From positions 1 through 64,000 of the forward strand of contig CATOTI010000001.1 of NCBI GenBank assembly GCA_951813295.1: a stretch of 64,000 nt of DNA. Reading direction: 5' to 3'. Source of the DNA: an uncultured Pseudomonadales bacterium. Lineage in GTDB: Bacteria > Pseudomonadota > Gammaproteobacteria > Pseudomonadales > Azotimanducaceae. Each line of letters begins with the position of its first letter. The first letter of the stretch is position 1. Both the position numbers and the translations under genes were made by a program. The notes beneath the pieces are model-generated. The model did no database searches. It saw nothing but the letters and a program-made list of their open reading frames with translations, and was not told the origin of the DNA. Of this stretch, positions 1 through 10,780 are shown in pieces.

Positions 1-1
1 T

Positions 2-784
2 GGCACCACGAAAAGCCTGGTCAGGATGCGGCTGAGCGACTGGCGCGAAGGCTCGAATGGATGGCATAAACTGCCAGGAATTGGATCCAAGAACCCAGTG
101 GCTGCTGACCTGTATCTGGGTTATGGGCCTGTACAATATGATCGAAGAATAGGAACGCGCTTAGCGCATGGGTCGGCGATTCAAGCTGAAGGTTCGGCAA
201 CCGTACGTCTTGCCGTGCCGGAAGAACATGAAGATGACATCGCCAACACGCTGGCACTGATCGACCAATTTGGCACCATCGGCGGGCGCAGCCGCAATGG
301 CTGGGGGTCGGTATCGCTCGAACCTCAAGACGGAACGCCGGAACTGGCGGTTGATGCCGGGAAATTCACCGCCAGGCTGGAACGCGCGTTACAGAGAGAC
401 TGGCCCCATGCCATAGGATGTGATGACAGGGGCGGCTTGCTGATGTGGCAGTCGGAAGCGGTTGCCAACTGGCAGAAGGCAATGACCCAACTGGCGCAAC
501 TGCGCAAGAATCTAAACAGCACATTCAAAACAAATCGACATTGGCTGAACTATCCCGTCACGAAACATGATCCCAAGAATTGGGGCAACAAGCGCCTGCC
601 GAGCAGCCTGCGTTTCAAGGTGGTTCCAGCCTCCAACAGTAAAGTGAAGGCCCTTGTGTTTCATTTACCCTGCCTGCCGCCGCTGGATTTTTCCCCGAAC
701 AGAACCGAGCTTGTGACGATGTGGAAACGTGTCCATGAATTTCTGGACGACGACCAACACGATATCCAGCGGAAACCAGCATGA
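2..784 (+). CDS. cmr1: Cmr1 RAMP subunit of type III-B CRISPR complex, 5'-truncated by window edge
   Basis: The reading frame is open to the left edge, so only the C-terminal ~260 residues are present. The piece carries the glycine-rich RAMP signature GGRSRNGWGSVSL about a third of the way in, which is typical of Cmr1 (RRM/ferredoxin-fold subunit that caps the crRNA complex near the 3' end of the guide). The ATG at 26 is internal and not a credible start. The stop overlaps the ATG of cmr2 (ATGA at 781-784), so the two genes are translationally coupled and this is the visible beginning of the cmr operon. Identity rests on the motif and operon position. Confidence 0.85.
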   Translation, partial: GTTKSLVRMRLSDWREGSNGWHKLPGIGSKNPVAADLYLGYGPVQYDRRIGTRLAHGSAIQAEGSATVRLAVPEEHEDDIANTLALIDQFGTIGGRSRNGWGSVSLEPQDGTPELAVDAGKFTARLERALQRDWPHAIGCDDRGGLLMWQSEAVANWQKAMTQLAQLRKNLNSTFKTNRHWLNYPVTKHDPKNWGNKRLPSSLRFKVVPASNSKVKALVFHLPCLPPLDFSPNRTELVTMWKRVHEFLDDDQHDIQRKPA

Positions 785-3700
785 GCACCCCAGACACCTT
801 CTGGCAGACCAAGCTGCACGCCCGCTTGCACGACCCGGCGGAAAAAGCCCTGGTGCTCTTGCGCGACCCGGCAGGCCATGAGGGCGGCACCTGCAAGGCG
901 CTGCACCGCGACCTCGGCTTTCACAATCTACCGGTTGGCGACTGGCTTGATCCGGACAATACCGATGTGCTGGCCGGCGTGCTGTTCAAGAATGGTATTC
1001 CCATCACCCTGTACAAGGATGTCAAACGCGCTGATTGGTGGGCCGCGGCAGCGGATCGTCCCCAATGGCCTATGGAAGAAATCACGGTCGAAACAAAAAC
1101 AGGCGCAACAAAAACCTTCAAGATCGCACCCGGCTGTCAGGTGCGCTGGACTCAATCGCCCATCCTGATTCACCCCTTGACCGGTGAGAGACTTGACCTG
1201 AAACGGCTGGCGGAAACAGACATTACGGACATCAAGCAACGCAGCTTCGAGCATTTTTCCAGCCTTGTCATCAAGGATGGAATCAGCGACAAGCCCGATT
1301 GGCAAAAAACCCTGCTGGCCTGCTGGCGCTTCGGCCCGAAACTCAGCGAGGAAGATGACGACGGCAAGCTGGGTTTTCTGTGGCCGTTGTTACCGGCGGA
1401 TACCCGCGTGCCGGACCATTCCATCTGGGATCATCTGGACCTGACCAGCGCTTTCGCCGGTACCTTCGCGGCGGATGGCAAGAGCGAAGCCGCGCTGCTG
1501 GCGCTGTCGCTGGGGCCGGTGCAGCCTTTTATTGCTGCGGCCCGCTCTACCGCCGACCTGTGGGCCGGTTCGCATCTGCTGGCGCGGCTGTCATGGGAGG
1601 CCATGAAAGTCGTCTGCGAACGCCTGGGTCCGGACGCCATTCTGTTCCCGCGCTTGCGTGGCATTCCCCAGGTGGATGTCTGGCTGCGGGATGAAATGGG
1701 GCTCCCGGCCGAGTGGTTTAGCGATTGCGACTGGGCGAAGTCGGCAACAGATGCCAATCCCTTGTTCGCTGGCGCCCTGCCCAATCGCTTTGTGGCCGTC
1801 GTGCCTGCCGATCAGGCGAAGGGGCTTGCGCAAGACATCGAGCAACAGGTTCGGTGCTGGCTGCAAAGCATCGGCGAGCAAACCGTGAACTGTTTGCTGG
1901 AAGAGATCGGCGCGACGGGCGGCGACGAAAAATACTGCCACACACAAATGCGTGACCAACTCGACGGCTTCCCGGAAGTCCACTGGGCCGCGGTGCCTTT
2001 CTCTTTGATCAAACCCCGCAACGAAGACCAGCAGACCGACCTGGATGTGTCTCGGTTACAAGAAGCCATGGCACCGTTCTTCGACGCAAACGAAGGCGGG
2101 GTCGGCGGCTTCCTGGCATCCGATGCGTGGAAGGTGCTGGTGGAACGGTGGGACGACAACACCACCTTCTGGCGTCCGAATCCCGGAGTGCTTTATCCGG
2201 CGGTCTACGATCTGGCCGAGCGTGCCCTGTCCGCCGCCAAGGCGGTGCGACCCTTCGACCAACTGACGCAAAAAGGCTGGCGTGATTCCCTTACAGGGGA
2301 GAGCGAATGGCTGACGCTGGACCGGGCAGACCTTGATAAGCCGCAAGGCCAGCGCGACGACACGCTGTGGCAAAGGCTGCATGACAAAAAACCTTCCTGG
2401 GCCAAAAAGGGGGAATATCTCGGCGGGTTATCGGCGGTGAAACGCCTCTGGCCAACCCTGTTTGCGGAAGAGGTTGGGCGGGCGACAGAAGCCCGGGTCA
2501 ATCGCTTTGTCGTCTCCACCCACACGATGGCGCTGGCGGCGCAACTTGAAAGCTGGCTGAAAAACAATAGCGAGCGTTCCGACGAGGCGCAGAAGCTACT
2601 GGACAGATACGACCCAGACCCAATGGCGCTACCCCGAAAGCTCATGGCGGATTACCGGAGCCACCCATCAATAGATCAGGCGAAGAAGCTGGCTGGCCTG
2701 TTGGACAAGGCGGATGACCTGGAGGATGAGCAAGAAGCGGATGAACTTCGCAAAGAGGTCAAACAGATTCTTGGCCTGGGCGCACAGGACCAACTGGAAG
2801 CCTACTACGCCCTGCTGTTGCTGGACGGCGACAATATGGGGCACATTCTGTCGGGCGATGAGAAGTTTGCAATCTCCTATGAAAAGAGTTTCCACCCGCA
2901 ACTCCGGGAATTCGTGAAGAAAAAAGCGCGAGACAACGCGAAAATCGGGGAATACGCAGCGTCGCCCCGTGCACTCTCGCCCAACCGCCACCTGGCGATA
3001 TCCGCCGCGCTGAACGACTTCGCCCTGCATGTTGTACCGCATATCGTGGAACGGGAGCACCTTGGCCGTTTGATCTATGCAGGTGGCGACGATGTATTCG
3101 CCATGTTGCCGGTGCAAGACCTGCTGCCGGCCATGCAGCGCTTGCGCAACGCTTGGAGTGGTGACGACGCGGACTATCAGAACAAAGACTGGGGCGATAT
3201 GCAGCGGGCAAGGCAGGCGGGGAAGCTGGTCTGTAAGAAAGGCTTTGCCTTGTTGCGCAATCAACTGTTCAGAATGATGGGCGGAGCCACCGCCAGTTGC
3301 GGCGCGGTGATCGCCCATCACAAGGCACCTTTGGCAGCGGTTCGCCGGGAAATGAAAGACGCCGAACAACGCGCCAAGTGCCAAGGCGGGCGGAACGCCT
3401 TCGGTATCACCATCGTCAAGCGCGCTGGCGGCGCGCTAAAGCTGACTGGCAAGTGGGGGGAGTTGCAGTTGCTGCAAGATGTGCGGGAGTTTCTCGCTAG
3501 GCCTTCCGTATCCCGCCGCGCCGCCTATCACTGCCTGCTGTGGCTCAAGGACCTGCCGCACGATGCACCGCAGGACATGCTCGGTAGCCTGCTGGATGAC
3601 CAGCTCCAGCGGCAGGCAGGCACTGGCGAGGACAAGGAATTCTGCCGTGAACAATTGCTCGCGAGTCGGTTGGCGACGCTCGCGATTAAGCAGGAAGACC

Positions 3701-3819
3701 GCCTGGACTATCTCGAAAACTTTCTCGGTGTGGCTGAATTTCTCGCGCGGGAAGTGCGCCTCGATAAACCGGAGCCAACGGCATCAGATCAGGAGAAGGT
3801 GAATGCACCCGCTGATTGA
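781..3819 (+). CDS. cmr2: Cas10/Cmr2, large subunit of type III-B complex with cyclase palm
   Basis: 1012 residues, usual for Cmr2. An HD dipeptide lies at H17-D18 in LHARLHDPAEKAL, the characteristic Cmr2 N-terminus, although a full HD-nuclease motif set is not obvious. The second palm domain has GGDD at residues 768-771 (RLIYAGGDDVFAML), the Mg-binding motif used by Cas10 to make cyclic oligoadenylate on target RNA binding. A first palm-like stretch, LLLDGDNMGHIL, lies about 85 residues earlier. It follows cmr1 with a 4-bp overlap and overlaps the next gene by 17 bp. An intact GGDD predicts active second-messenger signalling, which fits the CARF and csx16 genes downstream. Confidence 0.95.
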   Translation: MSTPDTFWQTKLHARLHDPAEKALVLLRDPAGHEGGTCKALHRDLGFHNLPVGDWLDPDNTDVLAGVLFKNGIPITLYKDVKRADWWAAAADRPQWPMEEITVETKTGATKTFKIAPGCQVRWTQSPILIHPLTGERLDLKRLAETDITDIKQRSFEHFSSLVIKDGISDKPDWQKTLLACWRFGPKLSEEDDDGKLGFLWPLLPADTRVPDHSIWDHLDLTSAFAGTFAADGKSEAALLALSLGPVQPFIAAARSTADLWAGSHLLARLSWEAMKVVCERLGPDAILFPRLRGIPQVDVWLRDEMGLPAEWFSDCDWAKSATDANPLFAGALPNRFVAVVPADQAKGLAQDIEQQVRCWLQSIGEQTVNCLLEEIGATGGDEKYCHTQMRDQLDGFPEVHWAAVPFSLIKPRNEDQQTDLDVSRLQEAMAPFFDANEGGVGGFLASDAWKVLVERWDDNTTFWRPNPGVLYPAVYDLAERALSAAKAVRPFDQLTQKGWRDSLTGESEWLTLDRADLDKPQGQRDDTLWQRLHDKKPSWAKKGEYLGGLSAVKRLWPTLFAEEVGRATEARVNRFVVSTHTMALAAQLESWLKNNSERSDEAQKLLDRYDPDPMALPRKLMADYRSHPSIDQAKKLAGLLDKADDLEDEQEADELRKEVKQILGLGAQDQLEAYYALLLLDGDNMGHILSGDEKFAISYEKSFHPQLREFVKKKARDNAKIGEYAASPRALSPNRHLAISAALNDFALHVVPHIVEREHLGRLIYAGGDDVFAMLPVQDLLPAMQRLRNAWSGDDADYQNKDWGDMQRARQAGKLVCKKGFALLRNQLFRMMGGATASCGAVIAHHKAPLAAVRREMKDAEQRAKCQGGRNAFGITIVKRAGGALKLTGKWGELQLLQDVREFLARPSVSRRAAYHCLLWLKDLPHDAPQDMLGSLLDDQLQRQAGTGEDKEFCREQLLASRLATLAIKQEDRLDYLENFLGVAEFLAREVRLDKPEPTASDQEKVNAPAD

Positions 3820-4087
3820 GCAGCATCGTGATCAAATCCTGACCCTGGCGCGACGGCGTGGTATTGAAAATGTGCGCATATTCGGCTCTATGGCGAGGGA
3901 CGACGCGGACGAAAGCAGTGATGCGGACCTGTTGGTGTCCATTCCCCGCGACAAGAGCGCCCTTGAGTTGGGCGGGCTATTGGTGGAGATCCAGAGTCTG
4001 CTCCATCGCCGTGTGGATGTGGTGAGCGATCGGGGCCTGCATCCCGCATTGCGGGATCGCGTTCTGGCCGAGGCTGTGACCTTATGA
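3803..4087 (+). CDS. mntA: MntA-type minimal nucleotidyltransferase antitoxin embedded in cmr operon
   Basis: 94 residues with the nucleotidyltransferase signature IFGSMARDDADESSDADLLV (residues about 27-46): a GS dipeptide followed by the DxD metal-binding pair. In HEPN/MNT toxin-antitoxin pairs the MNT protein neutralises the HEPN RNase by direct binding and AMPylation of a tyrosine near its active site. The ATG lies inside the 3' end of cmr2 (17-bp overlap) after a good AGGAG-type ribosome site, and its stop overlaps the HEPN start (ATGA). It is therefore locked into the Cas effector operon rather than being a separate cassette. The residue after GS is Met rather than the more usual Arg/Ala. 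Confidence 0.88.
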   Translation: MHPLIEQHRDQILTLARRRGIENVRIFGSMARDDADESSDADLLVSIPRDKSALELGGLLVEIQSLLHRRVDVVSDRGLHPALRDRVLAEAVTL

Positions 4088-4442
4088 AGCCCACGCGACA
4101 ATCCGAACGGGTTCTGCTTGACCATGTACGCGAATGCATTGAACGCATCCGTGAATACACGGGTGGAGCGCAGGATACTTTCCTGCAGACGCCCATGGTC
4201 CAGGATGCGGTGCTCCGAAACCTGCAAACGCTGGCCGAGTCCAGCCAACGACTAAGCGCAACAACCAAGGCAACGGAACCGGGAATTCCCTGGGCGGACC
4301 TGGCCGGTTTTCGAAACGTGCTGGCGCATGGGTATCTCGGGATTGATCTTGAGGTCGTATGGAATGTGGTTGAGCGTGATCTGGCTGATTTGTTGGCGGC
4401 CGTTGAGCGCATGCACCGATTTATCGAAGGAGACGGTGCCTG

Positions 4443-4443
<1 letters not shown>
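4084..4443 (+). CDS. hepT: HEPN (HepT/DUF86) ribonuclease toxin embedded in cmr operon
   Basis: 119 residues, all-helical. It contains the DUF86/HepT motif FRNVLAHGYLGIDL (residues about 77-90), in which R-x4-H gives the HEPN RNase catalytic pair and the following Tyr is the residue AMPylated by MNT partners. The start overlaps the mntA stop by 4 bp and its own stop overlaps the cmr3 ATG (TGATG), so mntA-hepT sits seamlessly between cmr2 and cmr3. A plausible role is an RNase arm released when the CRISPR system is engaged or lost, or addiction to the locus. This is inference from position. Confidence 0.88.
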
Positions 4444-6547
<2,104 letters not shown>

Positions 6548-6548
6548 T

Positions 6549-6977
6549 ATGCCGAAAACAACCCCGACGCCAACCCTGGAACAGCAACGCGCCAGACATG
6601 CCTGGGACAAGAGCAAGAGCTGCTCAAAGGAATACACGAACCTGGCCAAGGGCCTGCCCGCGCTGATCATAAACAGCGGGCTGATGCAGGTAATGGCTTT
6701 TCTGGAGCAGAAAAAAGGCGGCGAGCACGAACAACTGGCAGGACATCTGCGCGGTTGGCTACATCAGCGCAAGGGTGTGCCCGAGGATTTCGAGGGTTGC
6801 ATGGAGCACCTGCTGCAAACCGAGCCACGCGAGTTTCAAGAGATCACCACCGAAGCGATGGCCTGGCTACGCTGGATGCGGCAGATCGCTGCGGCGCAGC
6901 ATGGCGGTGATGATCCAGCCCAATCCCGCTCGGATGGACCTGTTGAAGGGCCGGATGCCCGGCGGGGAGGCCAGTGA
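6549..6977 (+). CDS. cmr5: Cmr5 small alpha-helical subunit
   Basis: 142 residues, helical, with the Cmr5 core LEQQRARHAWDKSKS...EYTNLAKGLPALIINSGLMQVMAFLEQK. Cmr5 is the small subunit lining the minor filament of the III-B complex and stabilises target pairing. It starts 1 bp after cmr4 and ends immediately before cmr6, and order and spacing are those of a standard cmr operon. The C-terminal ~20 residues, after QIAAAQHGGDD, are low-complexity and variable. Confidence 0.9.
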   Translation: MPKTTPTPTLEQQRARHAWDKSKSCSKEYTNLAKGLPALIINSGLMQVMAFLEQKKGGEHEQLAGHLRGWLHQRKGVPEDFEGCMEHLLQTEPREFQEITTEAMAWLRWMRQIAAAQHGGDDPAQSRSDGPVEGPDARRGGQ

Positions 6978-6978
6978 G

Positions 6979-8148
6979 ATGCCTGTAGCTGCCGTTCCGA
7001 AATATTTGGGAGACAGTTTCAAAGACGCTTCGCCTGCCTCGCGATTCGGCATGTTCTTAAAGTTATGGCAGAAGGTCGATTGGTCCAAAGAGACCGATAG
7101 CGTATCTGCGTCAAAAGAAGCAGCAGCTATCAACCCCGCTGATCGTAAAATGTTGGACGCCTTCGGCAAGCGCCAGAAGGCGGTGTTTGCGAACCTATCG
7201 GAGGAGTCGCAGCTTCAACTGATTGCCAGGTCAGACTCGCCCTTCGCCACCGGCCTGGGTAACGAACACCCGCTGGAAAATGGTTTCTCCTTCCTCAACC
7301 CCTACGGCCTGCCGTATCTGCCGGGCAGCGGTGTCAAGGGCGTGGTGCGACGGGCGGCGGAAGAACTGGCCGGAATCGCGCCGAGTGTGACCTGGGCGGC
7401 TCAGTCCGAAGATGGCGTATGGACGCAGGAAGCCATTAATACCTTGTTCGGACCAGATTCCTCTGATGCGGGGCATGGTGCCCTGTCTTTCTGGGATGTC
7501 CTGCCGGAAATATCCGGAGGCAGGCTCGCGATCGAGGTCATGACCCCGCACTATTCTCACTATTACCAAGGCAGTGCCTCGCCCCATGACTCGGGCCAAC
7601 CCATCCCCATCAATTTTATGACCGTGCCGCCAGGGTCGAATTTCACCTTCCATGTGGTTTGCGACCGCAAGCGCCTGACAACTGATCTGGCTGAAAATGA
7701 TCGTTGGAAAACCCTGTTGGAATCCGCCTTTGAACACGCTTTCGAATGGTGTGGTTTCGGTGCCAAGACCGCCGTGGGGTATGGGGCGATGCAACGAGAT
7801 ACGGGGCAGGAGGCCGAGATAAAGCGTCGGCACCAGGAACGCCAGCAACGCGAAATGCAAGAGAGGCAGCGGGCCGAACGCCTGGCGGCGATGTCCCCGA
7901 TAGAACGGGAGATCCAGGAAGTGCTTGAGGCGCGGACGGACAAGAACATGACGGAAATCGCTGCAATCATCCAGGCGGTGAAAGATGAGCTGTGGCGAGG
8001 TCAGGACAAAATCACCGTTGCGGAGGAACTCAAAGCCCGGATGCAAAAAGCAAAACAATGGCGTGAGACAAGTGCAAAGAAAAGGCCTGCCAAAGACAAG
8101 GACCATCAGAACACCCTGCGTGTCATGGCTTGGCTGACCGGCCAATGA
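6979..8148 (+). CDS. cmr6: Cmr6 RAMP subunit with long charged C-terminal extension
   Basis: The ATG at 6979 is chosen because GGGAGG sits 8 nt upstream and it follows the cmr5 stop by 1 bp; the frame extends further upstream but only through cmr5. The 389-residue product has the RAMP motifs LPYLPGSGVKGVVRRAAEELAG and GFGAKTAVGYGAM. After the final glycine-rich loop there is a ~130-residue Arg/Glu/Lys-rich helical tail, probably coiled coil, that makes the protein longer than typical Cmr6. Cmr6 caps the filament next to Cmr1. Its stop overlaps the cas6 ATG (ATGA). Confidence 0.9.
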   Translation: MPVAAVPKYLGDSFKDASPASRFGMFLKLWQKVDWSKETDSVSASKEAAAINPADRKMLDAFGKRQKAVFANLSEESQLQLIARSDSPFATGLGNEHPLENGFSFLNPYGLPYLPGSGVKGVVRRAAEELAGIAPSVTWAAQSEDGVWTQEAINTLFGPDSSDAGHGALSFWDVLPEISGGRLAIEVMTPHYSHYYQGSASPHDSGQPIPINFMTVPPGSNFTFHVVCDRKRLTTDLAENDRWKTLLESAFEHAFEWCGFGAKTAVGYGAMQRDTGQEAEIKRRHQERQQREMQERQRAERLAAMSPIEREIQEVLEARTDKNMTEIAAIIQAVKDELWRGQDKITVAEELKARMQKAKQWRETSAKKRPAKDKDHQNTLRVMAWLTGQ

Positions 8149-9071
8149 ACTCTTACCCCATCGTTCGCTACCGCTTCGAGTGCACCGTGCAGCAACCGCT
8201 GTCGCTGCCGCCTTACAGTGGCTCCATACTCAGGGGTGCCTTCGGCGCGGCCCTGCGGCGCATGGCCTGCGTCACAGGACGCACGGTGTGCGATGGCTGC
8301 CCGGTTCAGAGTGGCTGTTCCTATACGGCTGTTTTCGAGCCTGTGACCAGCGGTCCTGACCACCGTCAGCGCGCAGCGATGCTGCCCTATGTGATCGAAC
8401 CGCCACCCCCGGGCGACGCCATGTTGACTCCGGAAGATCAACTGGGGTTCCACATGGTGCTGTTCGGCAAAGCGCTGGCGCAACTGCCGCTGATCATCCT
8501 TGCCTGGCAGCAGGCCCTAGCTTGCGGGCTCGGTCGGAGCAAGGTGAAGGCGAGGTTATGCCGCGTCAGCCGCTGCGATGGCGAGCGGCACGAGAGCATC
8601 TGGCATGAGCACATGCCGGAAATCCCAACACACGAACAGCGTACCCGGGTGACTGCACCAACAGACGCCACCAGTATCCAACTGCGCATGGAAACCCCGC
8701 TGCGATTGCAACGCCAGGGCAAGGTGCTGGGGACAGCCAGACTGACGCCGGCGGATTTGATGGTCAGTTGCCTGCGCCGCATTCGCCTGTTTCAGGATAC
8801 TGCTGGCCTGCCGTCGGATACCGGGGACATCAGGGAACTCACCGAACAGGCGAAAACGCTGGGGAGCGAACACAAGCTGCGCCTGCTCCACTGGTCTCGC
8901 TATTCCTCCCGGCAGCAGCAGAAAATGCACCTGCCCGGGCTGGTCGGTGACTGGCGCATCACCGGCGAGTTGCGATCTTTCCTGCCGTCCCTGTACCTGT
9001 GTGAGTTGCTGCATGTCGGCAAAAACACCGGATTCGGGCTTGGGAAGTTCACAATTCACAACGTGACATGA
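8145..9071 (+). CDS. cas6: Cas6 pre-crRNA processing endoribonuclease
   Basis: 308 residues. The ATG at 8145 overlaps the cmr6 stop by 4 bp and is preferred over a TTG 15 nt upstream. The N-terminus has a RAMP-like LRGAFGAALRRMACVTG segment followed by a CDGCPVQSGC cysteine cluster seen in this Cas6 branch. The C-terminus has the glycine-rich loop GKNTGFGLGKFTIHN of the Cas6 C-terminal domain. Cas6 would cut each repeat 8 nt before its 3' end to give the ATTAAGAC handle. The catalytic histidine cannot be assigned by eye. Confidence 0.85.
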   Translation: MNSYPIVRYRFECTVQQPLSLPPYSGSILRGAFGAALRRMACVTGRTVCDGCPVQSGCSYTAVFEPVTSGPDHRQRAAMLPYVIEPPPPGDAMLTPEDQLGFHMVLFGKALAQLPLIILAWQQALACGLGRSKVKARLCRVSRCDGERHESIWHEHMPEIPTHEQRTRVTAPTDATSIQLRMETPLRLQRQGKVLGTARLTPADLMVSCLRRIRLFQDTAGLPSDTGDIRELTEQAKTLGSEHKLRLLHWSRYSSRQQQKMHLPGLVGDWRITGELRSFLPSLYLCELLHVGKNTGFGLGKFTIHNVT

Positions 9072-9111
9072 ACAGCCCCGCTCTGCCACCCACGTAAGGG
9101 ATGAAAATCTG

Positions 9112-9798
9112 ATGGCAAAACTCAAAGCGCATATCGGCTTCGTTTCTGATCAACCCTTGCCGAACATTTTGCCGATGCTGCATGAGGGCATGAAACCGGA
9201 AAAGGTCTATCTGCTGTGCAGCGATCAGCAACGAGACAAAGGCAATGGCAAAGCCCAGCGCGACGTGATTCAACAAATGGGTGTTGCCGTGGAACTTGTG
9301 CGGGTCGCGGATGCCTTCTGTTTGCAAGGTATTGAAGATGCCGTAGACGGGCTAATCAACAAACACAGTCCCCACGAAGTCGTATTCAACGCCACCGGCG
9401 GCACCAAGCCGATGAGTATTGCCGCGTTCGAACAATGTTCGTGTCGCGGCGTTGGTGTGTTCTACGTGCAAACGCCCGAAATTGTCTGGCTGAACCCAAC
9501 TGGCAATGAAAATAGCGAAAAGATCGTGATTGCCGGGTCGCTTCCGCTCCGGCACTTTTTGCAGGCCCATGGCATTGATCTGATCAAAGACGAAAAGTCC
9601 GATATACCCAAATATCTCCGTGACCTGGCCGGCTCTTGGGCTAATAGGGCGGAAAAATACGCCAACGCATACAGTACGCTCAACTATTACGCAGGAGAAG
9701 CGGAAGGAAAGCTGGAGCTGACTATAGACATACGCGAAGACAATAGGCCGAAACATCTAACGGATCTGTTAAGCGAACTTGAGAACGATAAGAGTTGA
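9112..9798 (+). CDS. CARF-domain sensor half of a Card1/Can2-like (DUF1887-type) effector
   Basis: 228 residues. The first ~150 form a Rossmann-like CARF domain: GFVSDQPLPNILPMLHEGMK, then KVYLLCSDQQRD, and the ligand-loop signature VVFNATGGTKPMSIAAFEQ. CARF domains bind the cyclic oligoadenylate made by Cas10. The C-terminal part is a helical/wHTH-like linker ending DLLSELENDKS. In Card1/Can2 proteins the same chain continues into a restriction-endonuclease-like domain; here that domain is in the next frame, overlapping by 4 bp. The start is 40 bp after cas6 with AAGGGATG upstream. Confidence 0.85.
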   Translation: MAKLKAHIGFVSDQPLPNILPMLHEGMKPEKVYLLCSDQQRDKGNGKAQRDVIQQMGVAVELVRVADAFCLQGIEDAVDGLINKHSPHEVVFNATGGTKPMSIAAFEQCSCRGVGVFYVQTPEIVWLNPTGNENSEKIVIAGSLPLRHFLQAHGIDLIKDEKSDIPKYLRDLAGSWANRAEKYANAYSTLNYYAGEAEGKLELTIDIREDNRPKHLTDLLSELENDKS

Positions 9799-10307
9799 TC
9801 AAGTTCATCAAGAAGGACAACCAAGATTCGGAGCAGTACAAATTCAAGGATGAATCCACGCGCCAGTTTGTCAACGGTGGTTGGCTTGAAGCACGGATAT
9901 TCGATGAATTGAAGTCGCTAAGAAACGAATATCGACAAATCGCTGCGAGCGCCCGCAACGTGACCGTCCAACACCGTGCTGGCGCGACCAGAAGTGCGGT
10001 AAGAAACGAACTGGATGTGATCGCGCTGATCCATCACCAAATGTGGGTGTTCGAGTGCAAGACCGGCAGATTCCATCCCAATAGCGGGCGCTCCGACCGG
10101 CGCGGCGGAGAGGACATGGTCTATAAGCTGGCAGGCACTATGAAAAACCTGGGTGGCCTGCGCACCCGGGGCTGTGTGGTGTCGTTCAATCCCCTGAGAG
10201 ATGTAGAGAAGTCTCGTGCCGATCTACTCGACATCGCCGTGATAGACGGTGGCAACCTTGCGAACCTGCGAAGCAAACTCGTCACCACGCTTGGGCTGGC
10301 GTCATAG
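9795..10307 (+). CDS. PD-(D/E)XK nuclease half of the Card1/Can2-like effector
   Basis: 170 residues starting at a TTG that overlaps the CARF gene stop (TTGA). The order TRQFVNGGWLEARIFDEL, then RNELDVIALIHHQMWVFECKTGR, gives the PD-(D/E)XK active site: Asp in NELDV and E-x-K in FECK. This matches the C-terminal nuclease domain of DUF1887/Card1, which degrades ssDNA/ssRNA when cA4 binds its CARF domain. No ATG is available and the frame is closed by TAA only two codons upstream of the TTG. It is either a reinitiated second gene or the product of a frameshift in one ancestral ~398-residue gene. Confidence 0.8.
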   Translation: MIKFIKKDNQDSEQYKFKDESTRQFVNGGWLEARIFDELKSLRNEYRQIAASARNVTVQHRAGATRSAVRNELDVIALIHHQMWVFECKTGRFHPNSGRSDRRGGEDMVYKLAGTMKNLGGLRTRGCVVSFNPLRDVEKSRADLLDIAVIDGGNLANLRSKLVTTLGLAS

Positions 10308-10372
10308 CGGGCGCTCGCGACGACTGACCTGAAGCCCTGCCCCCTTACCAACACTGAACGGGATAACACCCC

Positions 10373-10672
10373 TTGAAACGCTGGCTTGTTACCCGCCACC
10401 CGGGTGCGGGGCAGTGGTTCGCTCGGCACGACTATACTTTCGATCACCATATCCCACACGCAGATGTGAGCCGCATGGCTCCTGGCGATGCGGTGTACGG
10501 CACGCTGCCAGTGCCCTTGGTGGCTGAGTTGTGCGAGCGCGGTATGGAATACTGGCACCTGTCTATTCCCATGAAGGCCGCAGATCGGGGAAGAGAACTG
10601 TCTGCCGATGACCTCGACAGCCTGGGAGCGACCCTGGAACGGTTTTGGTGTGTCCGGCACCCCAAGCAATAA
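10373..10672 (+). CDS. csx16: Csx16 (VVA1548 family), probable cyclic-oligoadenylate ring nuclease
   Basis: 99 residues with the family hallmarks WLVTRHPGAGQWFARHD at the N-terminus, then PGDAVYGTLPVPLVAELCERG, YWHLSI and GRELSADDL. The start is a TTG giving MKRWLV. The family is found almost only beside type III systems, and recent work on ring nucleases groups Csx16 with enzymes that degrade the cyclic oligoadenylate signal. Here it sits right after the CARF nuclease, the logical position for an off-switch. There is a 65-bp gap upstream. Confidence 0.85.
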   Translation: MKRWLVTRHPGAGQWFARHDYTFDHHIPHADVSRMAPGDAVYGTLPVPLVAELCERGMEYWHLSIPMKAADRGRELSADDLDSLGATLERFWCVRHPKQ

Positions 10673-10696
10673 CCGACTGATGAAAAAGGCCAGTTT

Positions 10697-10723
10697 GCCG
10701 GGCGACAAGCTTACCAGCCCGGC
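10697..10723 (+). terminator. GC-rich inverted repeat between csx16 and cas2
   Basis: GCCGGGC at 10697-10703 pairs exactly with GCCCGGC at 10717-10723 around a 13-nt loop. There is no T-run after it, so it is only a possible attenuator/terminator separating the interference operon from the adaptation genes. Confidence 0.25.
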
Positions 10724-10780
10724 ATAACGCAGCCCCCGGCACTAACCTGTGCAGCAACTTTCGACAACCCCGGTGGCACC

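Noticed and set aside
7231-8145. 304-codon minus frame opposite cmr6
   Set aside because: Shadow frame; the + strand cmr6 has RAMP motifs and coupled overlaps.
9780-9800. Programmed frameshift between CARF and nuclease genes
   Set aside because: No slippery heptamer is visible; the TTGA overlap fits reinitiation or an old mutation better.
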